Shown: one piece after another, positions 10,910-21,044 of the stretch
Position numbering within the stretch: position 1 is the stretch's first letter
Layout: each line of letters begins with the position of its first letter
Origin: Caloramator sp. mosi_1
GTDB lineage: Bacteria; Bacillota; Clostridia; Clostridiales; Caloramatoraceae
Assembly (NCBI RefSeq): GCF_028622835.1
Contig: NZ_CP117677.1
Coordinates: 1,594,820 to 1,658,819 of the forward strand
Direction: 5' to 3'
Length of the DNA: 64,000 nucleotides
The notes under the pieces: model-generated
Databases searched by the model: none
Told to the model about the DNA's origin: nothing
What the model saw: the letters and a program-made list of their open reading frames with translations, nothing else
Made by a program: the position numbers and the translations under genes

Positions 10910-12426
10910 TGAGCAAATTGCATATTTTTAAAACCTTGAAAATACTTAATTTTTAGTAACACAAAAAGGAAATTCACCCCAAATGTCGAATATAATAAGT
11001 GTGAATAAAATACCAACAAAGGGGTGAATCCTACTTATGTATATTCGACAAGAATGTCTATTTTCCTTCGAGGAAATATTAAAATTTCAAAAAGAAAATA
11101 AACTTCAATTAATTTTATCTCAACTTGATTTTAGTAACTTGATAAATAAACTTACGAAACCTAAACATAAAAGAGGTCCCAAAGGATATAACCCTGTTTC
11201 TTTAATTAATGCATTAATTGCTATGCAATTAGAGAAAATCAATGATTTTGAAAGATTAAAGCAAAGATTAGATTCTGACTTATACTTTAAATTTAATTGT
11301 GGTTTTGATATATTAAAACCTTCACCTTCTACATCAACTTTTAGTAGATTTTTATCTAAAATATCATCTATGCCTGATGTAGAAGAAGAATTTAAACGTC
11401 TTGTGCTAAAAGTTAAAAATTTAGGTATCATTGATGATACTAATGTTGCCATTGATGCTACTAAATTAGATTCCTTTGAAAAAGCTAAACCTAAATCCAA
11501 AATCTCTGATGATGGAGTATCTCCTAATTGGGGCAAGAAAAAGATACTGATGGTAATGATATAAAGTGGTTTGGTTGGAAAGCACATATAATAGTAGATT
11601 GTAAAAGTGAATTACCACTTTATGTAGACATTACTCCTGCAAGTTTTAATGATGGTAAGTATGCTATTTGTTTACTTAAAAAATTTAAACAATTTTGGGG
11701 TTCTATATTAAGTCCTAGATATTACATAATGGATTCAAGTTATGATATTGAGGAAAATTACAACTACATTATAAATAATACTAATGGTCAAGCAATTATA
11801 GCATACAACAAAAGAGGTAGTTATGCTCCACCAGAAGGATTTAATGATAACCTATGGCCTATATGTTCTATGGGATATCCTCTTTCATTTTGGGGTATAG
11901 ATGGAAATTATATAAAACTTCGTTGTCCCTCATGCTACAGGGAAAGTTGATTGTCCATATGGGCTAAGCTGGTGTAGCAGTTCAAACTATGGGTATTGTT
12001 TAAAAGTAAATTATAAGAAAAACCATAGGTTATTTAGCTATCCGCTAAGAGGCTCAAAAAAATGGGTTAAATTATATAACTTAAGAACCTCTGTTGAAAG
12101 ATGCAATAGTAGATTAAAAGAATACTTAAATTTAGATAATATACGCTCCGCAGGAATAGCCAAAGCTAAAACATGGGCATTACTCAATTGTATATCATTA
12201 GTTGCTGGAACAATAGCTGTAAATAAATTAAACACATTATCCACAAGTGCTTAGTGGCAATAAAATATAATATTTACCATAAAATCACAATATTTGTTTG
12301 TGGTTTATTAAAGTGCGTCAAAAACACATATTTAAATCAATTTTTATTTAAAATAAAACAAATCAACATTACAACCTGTGGATAAATGATACAGTTTTAA
12401 AATTTCTTAATTGTGCAATTTCCTCA
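10910..12426 (+). mobile_element. IS copy B (IS4/IS5-like DDE element)
   Basis: Same ends as copy A in inverted orientation: TGAGCAAATTGCATA at the inner side and the complement of TGAGGAAATTGCACAA at the outer side. One rightward transposase fills it. Confidence 0.65.
11037..12254 (+). CDS. IS4/IS5-superfamily transposase, copy B (frameshifted)
   Basis: ATG 11037 (MYIRQECLF). Same protein as copy A, about 405 residues. The N-terminal half to DDGVSPNWGKK is intact here, showing that the N-terminal break in copy A is a lesion. Two shifts remain: AAGAAAAAGATAC near 11540 (shared with copy A) and an extra C near 11930 (CGTTGTCCCTCATG against CGTTGTCCTCATG in copy A) that destroys the Cys-containing block. 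Catalytic residues are as in copy A. If the shared site is programmed, a -1 slip on AAA-AAG would fuse the two halves as GKKK-DTDGN. Confidence 0.75.
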
Positions 12427-12574
12427 TATGTAAATTTGAACGATACATATTTATTCTTATTCTTAAATTTATGGTTTAGAAATTTATGAAAGTTTTATAA
12501 AGATGCACACCTTTAAGCAGAAATATAAAATAATTTAGCAATATTGAGGGTGTTAACCATACTAAAAAATCCAC

Positions 12575-12665
12575 TAACTTGTATCAACATCATCGTCCAA
12601 AGACAAATTTGAACGATTCATTGATACGATAGATAAAAGCCTTGAGAAATCAGGGCTTTTTGTTT
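12575..12665 (+). repeat. Dispersed repeat R copy with terminator
   Basis: CTTGTATCAACATCATCG..., then TTGATACGAT, then a terminator. The same block recurs at 24620, 32405, 41500, 49490 and 53022. The terminator is AGCCTTGA-GAAA-TCAGGGCT plus T-tract (12638-12662), an eight-base-pair stem closed by a GNRA tetraloop. Confidence 0.7.
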
Positions 12666-12816
12666 TGTAGTGTAAAAAGACTTGGAGACGAGGGGAATTG
12701 AATATATAATTTAAAAAAGAAGGGAAATAAGTTTTGATGTAGAAATATAAAATTATTAGTCTAAAAATCTTTGATCATAATTTTATGTAAATTTTATTTT
12801 AACAGAGGTGTTATAA

Positions 12817-13518
12817 TTGAGTAAAAATATTAAAGAAGATTTAAAAAATTCAAAAGAAGATATTTTGCATACTGCTGCAAAAACTGGGTTATCAATGATA
12901 CCAGTATTTGGAGGAGTTGCTGCTGAAATTTTTTCAAACATAATTGCACCTCCTATTTCAAAAAGAAGGGATGAGTGGTTAATACGCATTTATAAGGAGT
13001 TGGAAAATATAAAAAGTAAAATACAAAATTTTGATTGGGATTCTTTATCACAGAATGATAATTTTATTACTATAGTTATGCATGCCACACAAACAGCAAT
13101 AAAAAATCATAATGAGGAGAAATTGGAGGCTTTAAAAAATGCAGTATTAAATTCAGCTATAAAAATAGAAATTGATGAGAACTTACAGCTAATGTTTATT
13201 AATTATATAGATTTATTAACACCGTGGCATTTGAAAATCTTCACCTATTTTAGAAATCCAAGAGAATGGCTTAATGAAAGAAAAATAAATATACCGCAAT
13301 TTTATACGACTTCGCCTGCAAATATACTTGAGATTGCTTTTCCAGAATTAAAAGGTAAAAGAAACTTCTATGACATAATAATCAAAGATCTTTATTCTAA
13401 GGGATTATTAGAACTAGAAAGTTTACATACAACAATGACAGAAAGTGGTGCACTTACTTCAAGAACAACTGAAATTGGAAATAAATTCATAACGTATATT
13501 TCTATTCCAAAAGTTTAA
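12817..13518 (+). CDS. Uncharacterised protein with hydrophobic N-terminal helix
   Basis: Intact 233-residue frame from TTG 12817 behind AGAGGTG. Residues 20-50 form a small-residue-rich hydrophobic segment (GLSMIPVFGGVAAEIFSNII) ending in PPISKRRDEWL, a pattern found in bacterial proteins that may insert in membranes. The rest is helical with several Trp (WDSLSQND, PWHLKIFTYF) and a C-terminal winged-helix-like tail (DIIIKDLYSKGLLELESL). No catalytic motif was seen. It is not in an operon and lies between IS copy B and the Rpn gene, flanked by repeat R upstream and an ISL3 end downstream. One of few unbroken genes here. Possible stress or conflict effector; this is inference only. Confidence 0.6.
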   Translation: MSKNIKEDLKNSKEDILHTAAKTGLSMIPVFGGVAAEIFSNIIAPPISKRRDEWLIRIYKELENIKSKIQNFDWDSLSQNDNFITIVMHATQTAIKNHNEEKLEALKNAVLNSAIKIEIDENLQLMFINYIDLLTPWHLKIFTYFRNPREWLNERKINIPQFYTTSPANILEIAFPELKGKRNFYDIIIKDLYSKGLLELESLHTTMTESGALTSRTTEIGNKFITYISIPKV

Positions 13519-14126
13519 AAGAAGATTTTAATTAATAATTGGGTAAGAGTAAGAATAAGAACATTGATAACAGTATCCTACTTTGATAAAATTTAGACAA
13601 ATAATTAAGTAGAAGAAATTATAAAGTTTGAATTATATAATGGTTCGATTATAGGGAAGAATTTAATATAGATTAATAGTTTTTGTCAAAGCTAAGGGGG
13701 ATATTTGACTAGAATGCTTGTCCTTTCTTGTTTGAGAGTGATTTTAAAGTATTGAGTATCCCCTAAAAAATTTACGATAAAAAGACTAACGGAAGTTGAA
13801 TTGTAAATGGTAAAATGTTTTATCAAATTAGAACAACACATTTTTATAAGCTTTTAGAAATAAGAGTTTTTGTTAAAGTGGATATGGTTACATAAACGTT
13901 TCACATTGAGTGCGTGGTATTGATGTAAGAGGTAATGCAGGTTTTATAATAACTCAAATTGAATGAAAATCATAGTATAATATTAGTTTATTTGTACAAC
14001 AACTGTAATGTTTTTATGCACATATACTGGTATCCTCATCACATATAACATTTGAAGACTTGTAAACAGTAGCATAAAAAACAAAATCCTGCTAAAATAA
14101 TGTTAAGGGAATTGGAGGTAGATGAT
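13519..14126. other. Intergenic region containing an ISL3-end relic
   Basis: No gene seen. About 13681-13800 matches the left end of the ISL3 element at 57414 (TAGAATGCyTGTCCTTTCTT, then AAAAAGACyAACG...AGTTG), so it is a solo ISL3 end. The rest is featureless AT-rich sequence. Confidence 0.5.
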
Positions 14127-15033
14127 ATGCCAAAGAAAGGTAATTTAAATAAGGATAATTATAACGATAAAATAAAAGTACAAAGTGTAGATATAAAAAA
14201 GACTATGACCTAATCCCACCAAAGATGGATTTTGTGTTTAAATATATCTTTGGAAGTCAGCAACATAAAAGAGCATTAGTTTCATTCCTAAGTGCAGTAC
14301 TAAGAGTACCTAAGGAAGAACTAAAAGGACTTGAAATACTAAATAGCGAGCTTATAAAAAATCATAAGAAAGATAAAAGGGAGTCTTAGATGTAAGGATA
14401 AAAACTAAGGATGGGAAAGAAATAGACATAGAAGTTCAAATAATTGACAGTGGTTACATGGCAGAGAGAACACTCTTTTACTGGAGCAAGATGTACACGC
14501 AACAATTAGAATCAGGACTAGACTACACACATTTAAAGAAATGTATAACTATAAACATAGTGGACTTTGATGTAACACCACTTAAAAAGCTAAGCTCAGT
14601 CTACCACATATTTGAGGATGAAACAAAATTTAAGCTAACAGATGTACTTGAAATACATTTTTTAGAGCTTAAGAAACTTTATAATCCAGAAGTTCCAAAG
14701 GATGAAGATGATCCGCTGGTAATGTGGATGGAATTCATAGATGGAAAGAGGGAGGTGATTGATGTGCTATCAAAGAAGAATGAAGACATCAACTACGCAT
14801 ACGACCTTCTAAAGATAATAAGCAAGGATAAGAAAGCAAGGATGGAATACGAAGCAAGGATGGCTGCAATTAGGGATGAAATGACAAGACTACATGTAGC
14901 TGAGAAAAAAGGCATAGAAATTGGAATGCAGAAAGGTAAAATAGAAGTAGCAGAAAATCTAATTAATCTTGGACTTGATATAAATACAATAATAAAAGCA
15001 ACAGGATTAACTGAAGAAGAAGAGAAAGAATAA
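14127..15033 (+). CDS. Rpn/PD-(D/E)XK nuclease family transposase-like protein (frameshifted)
   Basis: Start ATG 14127 (MPKKGNLNKDN), after TTGGAGG. Missing bases in an A-run near 14200 and a G-run near 14382 break the frame; repaired, the protein has about 303 residues, typical of the family. The N-terminus has PPKMDFVFKYIFGS and the nuclease core reads GVLDVRIKTKDGKEIDIEVQI, with the D ... E-x-Q/K arrangement seen in Rpn proteins. The C-terminus contains the family's KGIEIGMQKGKIEVAENL and GLDINTIIKATGLT helices. Rpn proteins promote RecA-independent recombination, and some act in phage defence. A strong terminator follows, so it is a single-gene unit. Confidence 0.85.
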
Positions 15034-15079
15034 GAAAAGAAATGAAAAATAAAGCTCATTAATAAACACCATAACTTAA

Positions 15080-15111
15080 AGAGGAAGCGGTAAATACTGC
15101 TTCCTCTTTTT
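15080..15111 (+). terminator. Rho-independent terminator after the Rpn gene
   Basis: AGAGGAAGC ... GCTTCCTCT forms a nine-base-pair stem followed by TTTTT. Confidence 0.85.
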
Positions 15112-15131
15112 CATGTGTGCCCAGCATGGGC

Positions 15132-15230
15132 GTAAGCGTCAAAAATTAAGTACCTAGATATCTCATCCTCCCATTGATAGAATAAAAGCAAATACTATCG
15201 ATGGGAGGTAATTTATTGGTAAAAATTAAG
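15132..15230. repeat. IS66-family end remnant with hairpin
   Basis: Starts GTAAGCGTCAAAA. At 15168-15180 CTCCCATTGATAG pairs with CTATCGATGGGAG (15195-15207), one mismatch in 13. The stem is followed by a decayed small frame starting TTGGTAAAAATTAAGC. Confidence 0.45.
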
Positions 15231-15309
15231 CTATGCTAAATGGGAGGAGTATATATAAACCCCAAAGGGTGCGTAGCGGCAAACTACTCACCCTTTAATA
15301 TTGCACTCC

Positions 15310-15520
15310 AATAACAAAATCAAAAATTTCTCTTAAAATATCATTTCAACCTGCCTATACATTTCAAAATGGCCAAAGGTATTTCTATATATATACATTG
15401 AGGCTTCTTCAGAAACATTACACATGAGCTTGAATCATAGCAGGACTTAGACCATGAATATTTTTAAATAAAGCAATAGGTGCTAAAAGTTCAGCAGCAA
15501 AGTTATGCAAATAATTAAAA
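15310..15520 (-). pseudogene. ImmA/IrrE-type metallopeptidase C-terminal remnant
   Basis: Read leftwards, the sequence gives FAAELLAPIALFKNIHGLS then, after a frame change, SEEASMYIYRNTFGHFE. FAAELLAP is the characteristic block after the zinc site of ImmA/IrrE-type peptidases. Start, HExxH motif and any HTH partner are missing. A separate intact-type relative lies at 16029-16825. Confidence 0.45.
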
Positions 15521-15611
15521 ATATTTAGTAAAATATGGTTCACAATTTATGAATAACTTGATAATATTTACGCATAGGTGTGAAATATGCGTAAATAGAG
15601 GAGGTGAGTTC

Positions 15612-16021
15612 ATGAAAGAAAAATATATTCGTTTTGGTGATTTTATAAAACAAAAAGGCTAAATGATCCAAGAAAATTAACACTTAAAGATGTATCAGAA
15701 ATGTTAGGAATATCTTTAAGTTTATTGAGCGATATAGAAAATAACAGGAGAAAACCTTTTGATGCTGATAAGATTGAGAAATTTGCACAGGAGCTTAACC
15801 TTTCAGGAGAAGATAAAGCTAAAATGTATGATTTAGCCGCAAGAGAACGTAAGGAAATACCATCAGATATAGAAGAAATAATGATGTATGATGAAATAGG
15901 AGATATGGCAAGGTTTGCTTTAAGACAATCAAATGCTGGAGTTGTAACTGAAGAGGATTGGAAAAAATTCATAAGAGAAATTGAGAAAAAAAGGAGAAAT
16001 AAAATGATTGAATTCGGTTGA
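15612..16021 (+). CDS. XRE-family HTH regulator (frameshifted)
   Basis: ATG 15612 behind GGAGGTGAG. One missing A after codon 15 (CAAAAAGGC) breaks the frame; restored, it encodes about 137 residues. The HTH occupies residues 10-65 (LTLKDVSEMLGISLSLLSDIENNRRKP), followed by a linker and a charged C-terminus. It is followed within 10 bases by an ImmA/IrrE peptidase gene. In such pairs the peptidase cleaves the repressor to switch on mobile-element or stress genes; here no controlled element is obvious. Confidence 0.8.
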
Positions 16022-16028
16022 GGTAAAT

Positions 16029-16825
16029 TTGATAAAAAACAAACAACCCGATAATAAGTGATAAAGAGATAGACAAGCTTGCTGAATTGATTTTAAAGGA
16101 TTATAAACCTAATCTTTTAAACGAACCAAGTACAATTAATTATATGCACTTTTTAGAATCATATTTAGGTGCTAACTTAGAGTTCCAATATATTTATTAT
16201 GAGGAGAATGAAAAGCCAAAATTAGGAGCAACAGCATTTGATAAAGGAAAATTAAAAATATTTGATAAAGAAAACTTGTGTACAAGAGACATTATAGTGA
16301 AGGAAAATACTATAATTCTTGATATTAGTATTATGGAAAAAGGTAAAGAACCATTAGCTTTATTTACAGCACTTCATGAAGCAGGACATTTTTGGATGCA
16401 TAAAAAGTATATAAGAAATGTGGTGAACAATTATCAATATTTAATACAAATAAGATAAATATGGAACCTGTAATATGTTGTCGTACAAGCAGTATTGAAA
16501 ACTTTGAAGGTAAAAAACAATTAATCACTCCTGAAGACTTTAGAGAGCATCAAGCAGATTATTTTGCAGCTGCTATTGCTATGCCTAAATCTACATTTAT
16601 TCCTCTTGCAAATAAGATTTTAAAAGATAAGGGTATTAATAATGGAAAAGTAGTAACAGGTATAGACTCAAAACTCGATAAATTTGCTGAGTATGAGTTT
16701 CCTAATAAAATAGCTGAAGCCTATGGGGTATCAAAAAAGCAGCAAAAATAAAATTAAAAAAGTTTGGATTTATAATAGGAAAGGATGAATTTTTAAAACA
16801 AGGAAATCAGCTAACGTTTCTTTAG
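16029..16825 (+). CDS. ImmA/IrrE-family metallopeptidase (frameshifted)
   Basis: Best start TTG 16029 behind TTGAGGT. The zinc motif ALHEAGHFWMH (HExxH) is near residue 120, and the third-ligand helix reads EHQADYFAAAIAMP. Three repairs are needed: an A-run near 16037, a T-rich stretch near 16430, and an A-run near 16735. With them the protein is about 265 residues, ending in LKKFGFIIGKDEFL, close to the family norm. It is the partner of the XRE regulator immediately upstream. Confidence 0.8.
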
Positions 16826-16936
16826 TTCTTTGTTAGTGCAATATTTAAAGTAAATATAAACAAAAGTTTAAGAATAATTTTTTTAATTATAATTACGCGA
16901 ATTGGTGAACATAGTGAAAAAGGGGGATGAAAAACA

Positions 16937-17044
16937 ATGGAAAAGGTAAAATGCCCAATATGTAATCAAAGATTGTTTGATTTAAAATTTGGTGAAGTTG
17001 AACTGGAAATAAAGTGTCCAAGGTGTAAAAAGTCATCAACATAA
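16937..17044 (+). CDS. Com-like zinc-ribbon miniprotein
   Basis: A 35-residue protein starting at ATG 16937 behind AAAGGGGGATG. It reads MEKVKCPICNQRLFDLKFG, then VELEIKCPRCKKSS, giving two CPxC knuckles and the LEIKCPRC tail of the Com family (the phage Mu Com protein is a translational activator). Such miniproteins occur in prophages and clostridial islands. Intact, alone, and followed by a strong terminator. Confidence 0.7.
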   Translation: MEKVKCPICNQRLFDLKFGEVELEIKCPRCKKSST

Positions 17045-17099
17045 AAAGACATCCTAGTTATAAATAATCATACCGAGCAACGGAGTCAAATGAACTACC

Positions 17100-17151
17100 A
17101 AATAGCCGGATGAGTTAGATAAAACATTCTAACTTATCGGGCTATTTTTTA
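17100..17151 (+). terminator. Rho-independent terminator
   Basis: AATAGCCGGATGAGTTAGAT pairs imperfectly with ATTCTAACTTATCGGGCTATT, followed by TTTTT. It ends the Com-like gene. Confidence 0.8.
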
Positions 17152-17236
17152 TAAAAATTTTTTCAAATAGGAAAAAACCTTCCTATTTAACTTTTATTAT
17201 AAAGCCACAGAGCAAGGGAAAGGGGGTGAGAAAGTG

Positions 17237-17460
17237 ATGGGACCAAATGAAAGGCGGATGCAAATAATAGAAGCATTGTGCAGAAGAAGGCAGGATACAA
17301 TGAAGAATTTAGCTTTTGAGTTTGGAGTTACAGAAAGAACTATTAGAAATGACATAAATATCCTATCACTTTCTTACCCTATAGAAACCATTCGAGGAAA
17401 TGGTGGTGGGGTTAGGATTATGGATGGTTACAAATTAAACCATGTTATTGTCAATCAAAA
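17237..17460 (+). pseudogene. DeoR/HTH_11-type regulator truncated by IS21
   Basis: Begins at ATG 17237 after AAGGGGGTGAG. Residues 7-60 form a winged HTH (RMQIIEALCRRRQDTMKNLA, VTERTIRNDINILSLSYPIE, RGNGGGVRI), as in DeoR/YafY-like regulators. The frame runs into the end of the IS21 element near 17460, where the protein loses any ligand-binding domain. A downstream remainder was not found beyond the IS, so the event involved a deletion or rearrangement. Confidence 0.65.
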
Positions 17461-17522
17461 TTCCCCACTTTCGGGAAGATTTTTCCCCACCTGAAAATGT
17501 AAAAAATAAAAGCACATACTTT

Positions 17523-18296
17523 TCAGTTTTCTTTAGGCAAGGATTCCGCAGTCATTGCTTTAATAACTCCTTCTCTTTGCTTCATTGTATAGCTCTCACC
17601 TTTGATAACTACAAAATGGCAATGATGAACAAACCTATCTAAAATAGCGGTAGCTAAGACAGGATCATAAAAGATTCTTGCCCATTCTTCAAACACTTTA
17701 TTCGAGGTTATAATTATAGAGCCATTTTTATATCTTCTTGAAATTATTTCATAAAAATCATCGACGCTATTTTGATTAAGCTTCTTAAGCCCTAATTCAT
17801 CTAATATAAGCAAATCAGGTGTTGTATAATATCTAAGTTTTTGATGAAATGAGTTATCTGCCCTTAATATGTAAAGCTCTTCAAGCATTTCATTTACGGT
17901 AGTAAAAAGTACTTTATATCCTTGGGCAACTGCCTTTAATCCTATAGAAATAGCTAAATGTGTTTTACCTGTTCCTGGCGGACCTATAAAGGCCACATTT
18001 TCATTTTTGCGGACAAATTCACAGGTCGCCAGATTATAAATAAATCTCTTATTAATATTAGGATGATAATTAAAATTATATTCTTCACGAGTTTTATGTT
18101 GCGGGAATCTTGCTTTGCTTGTTCTTTTTATATTGCTGTTATTTTGCCTATTTAAAACTTCATAATTTATCAAAAGCTCAAAGAATTCCATATAGGATAA
18201 GTTATTTTTCAATGCTTCCTCATTTCTAACATCAAGGGTTTTTATTATTCCTGAAAGTTTTAAATCCCTAAGACGGGATACTAATGAATCATTCAT
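17523..18296 (-). CDS. istB: IS21 helper ATPase IstB
   Basis: Intact 257-residue AAA+ ATPase. The N-terminal helical region leads to Walker A GPPGTGKT (about residue 107), Walker B LLILDELG (about residue 167) and the sensor block IIITSNKVFEEW. The start at 18296 overlaps the IstA stop by four bases (ATGA), so translation is coupled. IstB forms an ATP-dependent ring that selects target DNA and activates IstA. Confidence 0.93.
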   Translation of the reverse strand: MNDSLVSRLRDLKLSGIIKTLDVRNEEALKNNLSYMEFFELLINYEVLNRQNNSNIKRTSKARFPQHKTREEYNFNYHPNINKRFIYNLATCEFVRKNENVAFIGPPGTGKTHLAISIGLKAVAQGYKVLFTTVNEMLEELYILRADNSFHQKLRYYTTPDLLILDELGLKKLNQNSVDDFYEIISRRYKNGSIIITSNKVFEEWARIFYDPVLATAILDRFVHHCHFVVIKGESYTMKQREGVIKAMTAESLPKEN

Positions 18297-19760
18297 CTGT
18301 TTAACTCTCCTAAGGTTGATAATTTATCATATTCTCTTAAATCTCTGGTAATGGATGTTTGTTCTTGGTTTGTATAGCTTTCATTTGACTTAACAGGTAA
18401 ATTTATTATCCTTTTTTCACATATTCTTTTTACAACTTTATAGCTGTATGCATCATAAGACATAGCTCTTAAGCAGGTTGAATCTATTATTTCATCACTA
18501 TATTCTTTTCTTAAGGATAAGATGCCCGCAATAGTCCTATAATCATATTTTTTAAGGTTACCCTGCTTTATGAAATTTTCAAAGAACATTAGAGCATTAT
18601 CCCCAATTTCTTTAATCTCTTCTCTTTGTCTTGACAGTATGTCTTCACTTGATATATTCTTACTATTAGGGTAATGTTTATTATTTGTTGTGTAATGGCC
18701 CTTATCACCGTTCCAAAGTGTATGTAGGGCTATTTCTTTTCTTTAAAGTAGATTTTAATTAAATCATTTACAATGATTGCTTCTACTTCTTGCCCAATGT
18801 ATGCATATGGTACTGAATAATAATTGCCGTCATAAGATATGTGGCAGTTTGTGTTTACTTTACATTTAACAGAGTTTGATAAGATAAAGTCATCTGCTGG
18901 AAGTGATGATAGTTTTTCTTTTTCTATGGAATAAAAACTTCAGCGGGGATTTTCTTTGTTGTACCATGCTATCTAACATTTGCAATAGTATCAAGCCATT
19001 CTCTTGAAAAGCTTATCGCTTCATCTATGTTTTTAAAATTTCTTCCTTTAAAACAATTATTCTTTACATAATCAACATTTGATTCTACTTTTCCTTTATC
19101 TGTTGGAGTTCTTACTCTGCAGGGCTGTGCCCAAAATCCATAGTGTGCAGCAAAAGCTGCATAGTTTTTCTGCACTGTTGGCTCGTAAAAATCTGCCTCC
19201 AATATTCCAGATTTTAAATTGTCTATTTTTACAGTTTCAGGCACTCCTCCAAAGTATTTAAAATCATTCTTATGACATTCTATAAATGTTTTAACAGATT
19301 GATTTAAAACAACTTCTATGTACATATATCTTGAATAACTTAATGTCATTACAAAAACCCATGCCTTTTTATGCTTACCATTCACATTTAATGTACCTAT
19401 GTAACCAAAATCAACTTGTGCCTCTTCCCCTGGCAAAGTGTTTAATACCATATATGCCTTTGGAGGCTGATTTTTTATACTTTTAACATATCTTTTTACT
19501 GTATCATAGCTCCCTGTAAAATTAAACTCTCTTTGCATATCCTGAAATATTCTCATTGCTCCAAGATCTTTAGTAACTTGTATATTTATATATTCCTTAT
19601 ATGGATCAAGAATAGAAGGTTTTTCTTTTCTTTCAACAACTCCCTTCTCATTAATTTTATTAAGTACATTCCTTACGGTTTTTCTATCTATTTTAAGAAT
19701 TGATGCAATTTGAGTTTTGTTATATCCTTTATTAAACAGTGTTTCTATTGTTGTATGCAT
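18293..19760 (-). CDS. istA: IS21 transposase IstA (frameshifted)
   Basis: ATG 19760. The N-terminal HTH (GYNKTQIASILKIDRKTVRN) is followed by the DDE domain: AQVDFGYIG (first Asp), VKIDNLKSG (second Asp) and TDKGKVESNVDYVKN (Glu). The frame breaks near 18970, 18930 and 18740; the three pieces together give about 490 residues, the IstA norm. The last piece (18293-18589) is the family's C-terminal domain (YDYRTIAGILSLRKEYS). Confidence 0.88.
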
Positions 19761-19959
19761 TTCTACCCCAGCATTTAAATCCCTCCCTTAAAGATATTTT
19801 AATCTTTAAAGGAGCTTAATTTCCATCTTTACTGGGGAAAAATCTTCCCTTTTTCGGGTAATTTTATTTTACCAGTAATATACATATGAAGGAGAATTTG
19901 TAATTTTTCTCTTTCAATGTATTAAACTAAAAATGACACAAATAACATTAGACTATTTT

Positions 19960-20125
19960 TAAGTCGATTGAATACTAGCTACGCTTGTGATTTTGCTTTC
20001 CTTAATAAATTCTTTTAGTTGTGCCTTTGATAAAATTGATATTAAAAATCTCCTCCTTGTACTTTTCTCTTAATTCTTGCCAAGAAGGAGATTTCTAAAC
20101 CACTTTACACAAAATTCTTTACAGA
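19960..20125 (-). pseudogene. IS256-family transposase N-terminal remnant
   Basis: Read leftwards from about 20055 the sequence gives LSKAQLKEFIKES and KITSVASIQS, matching the N-terminus of the IS256 transposase at 2553. The IS256 terminal repeat (CTGTAAAGAATTTTGTGTAAA on the minus strand) lies at about 20102-20125. The rest of the gene is gone. Confidence 0.65.
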
Positions 20126-20127
20126 CT

Positions 20128-20434
20128 CCACAAAAATGTATCTTCAACATGGAGAGGTGCTGATGCATTTGGGTATTATTGGCAAAACAACGCTATAGCT
20201 TATAAAAAATTCACATCCTATACTATAGATGCATGGAACTATGGATTTAAAGGATATGCTGTATCCCTATTAACAAGTACAGGACGTGCGTATCATACTT
20301 TAATTATTGTTGGGTATGATTCTGTTAACAAAGACCTTATATGTGCAGCACACACAGGTAACACTAATACGGCTTCTCTAAAATCTAAAGCAAGTGGAGC
20401 ACCTGGTGGTTTTATAATATATAAGACATGGTGA
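20128..20434 (+). pseudogene. Amidase_6-type (putative amidase) C-terminal remnant
   Basis: An open frame without start reads SSTWRGADAFGYYWQN, then GFKGYAVSL and HTLIIVGYD, ending CAAHTGNTNTASL and FIIYKTW. The conserved His-containing HTLIIVGYD and AAHT blocks match putative amidase domain (PF12671-type) proteins of Firmicutes, which are usually secreted cell-wall or spore-associated enzymes. The 5' part was removed by the IS256-type element ending at about 20125. Confidence 0.6.
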
Positions 20435-20929
20435 TAAAAAAGTATTTTTATACAAAAGTTTACATAAAGTAGAATAATACAAATAGATTTAGGTAAATGT
20501 ATTATTCTACTATTTTAGTTTTTATTTGTGTTGTTTAGAAATGAAAAGGGCATATATTATTTTTATTGACATTTTATAGGTCTACGTACAATTTACAGTA
20601 TAAATATTAAGTAGTGATATTTTATAAGATTAAAAGCTAATAATTCTCTTTATAAAGAAGTAGCCTAAATAACTGATAAACTTGATATTATCATTGCTAA
20701 AAATAAATTTGATTATACTGTTTGTTATGGAGAATTTCAATATAAGGTTGCTAGTAGGGATTACCCTTGTGGGGTCATTGTTAAAAGTGAAAAACCTATT
20801 GGTCAATTTGCTTATTATTGATATATTAAATATTTTTGAATTTAATTTTTAGTTGATGAATTAAAATTATTTTTTAAAATAGGATATTTTTTACTTGTTA
20901 ATCGTTTAATATATAAAAGAGGAGCATTC
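20435..20929. other. Gene-poor region with one short coding remnant
   Basis: At about 20673-20821 a start-less frame reads KLDIIIAKNKFDYTVCYGEF, then QYKVASRDYPCGVIVKS and IGQFAYY before a stop. Its family is not recognised. Otherwise non-coding. Confidence 0.35.
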
Positions 20930-21044
20930 CTGTAATGAAATAATTTAAGAGTGGATAAAAAAGCACCTCCTGATAGAATACGGGGTATAAGGCTTTGCAA
21001 AGCTTATCCCTAATTAAATAAAACTATCATTGGAGGTACCTAAA

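Larger units (their letters stand above)
5550..12426. mobile_element. Putative composite transposon with inverted IS copies
   Basis: Two copies of the same 1.5-kb IS (5550-7065 and 10910-12426) lie in inverted orientation around a 3.84-kb leftward gene cluster. The outer ends carry TGAGG(G/A)AATTGCACAATTAAG and the inner ends TGAGCAAATT. The copies are nearly identical in sequence and length (1516 and 1517 bp), as expected for a recently mobile unit. No clean target duplication was found at the outer edges. Confidence 0.6.
17460..19865 (-). mobile_element. IS21-family element 1
   Basis: istA and istB read leftwards. Both ends carry GGGAAGATTTTTCCCCA in inverted orientation. A solo copy of its right end lies at 27285-27385. 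Confidence 0.75.

Noticed and set aside
5550..12426. The 5.5-12.4 kb unit as a prophage or conjugative element
   Set aside because: No integrase, structural, relaxase or replication gene; inverted IS copies explain the unit better.
15168..15207. 13-bp hairpin as a riboswitch or small RNA
   Set aside because: It lies inside an IS66 end relic and has no expression platform or downstream gene.
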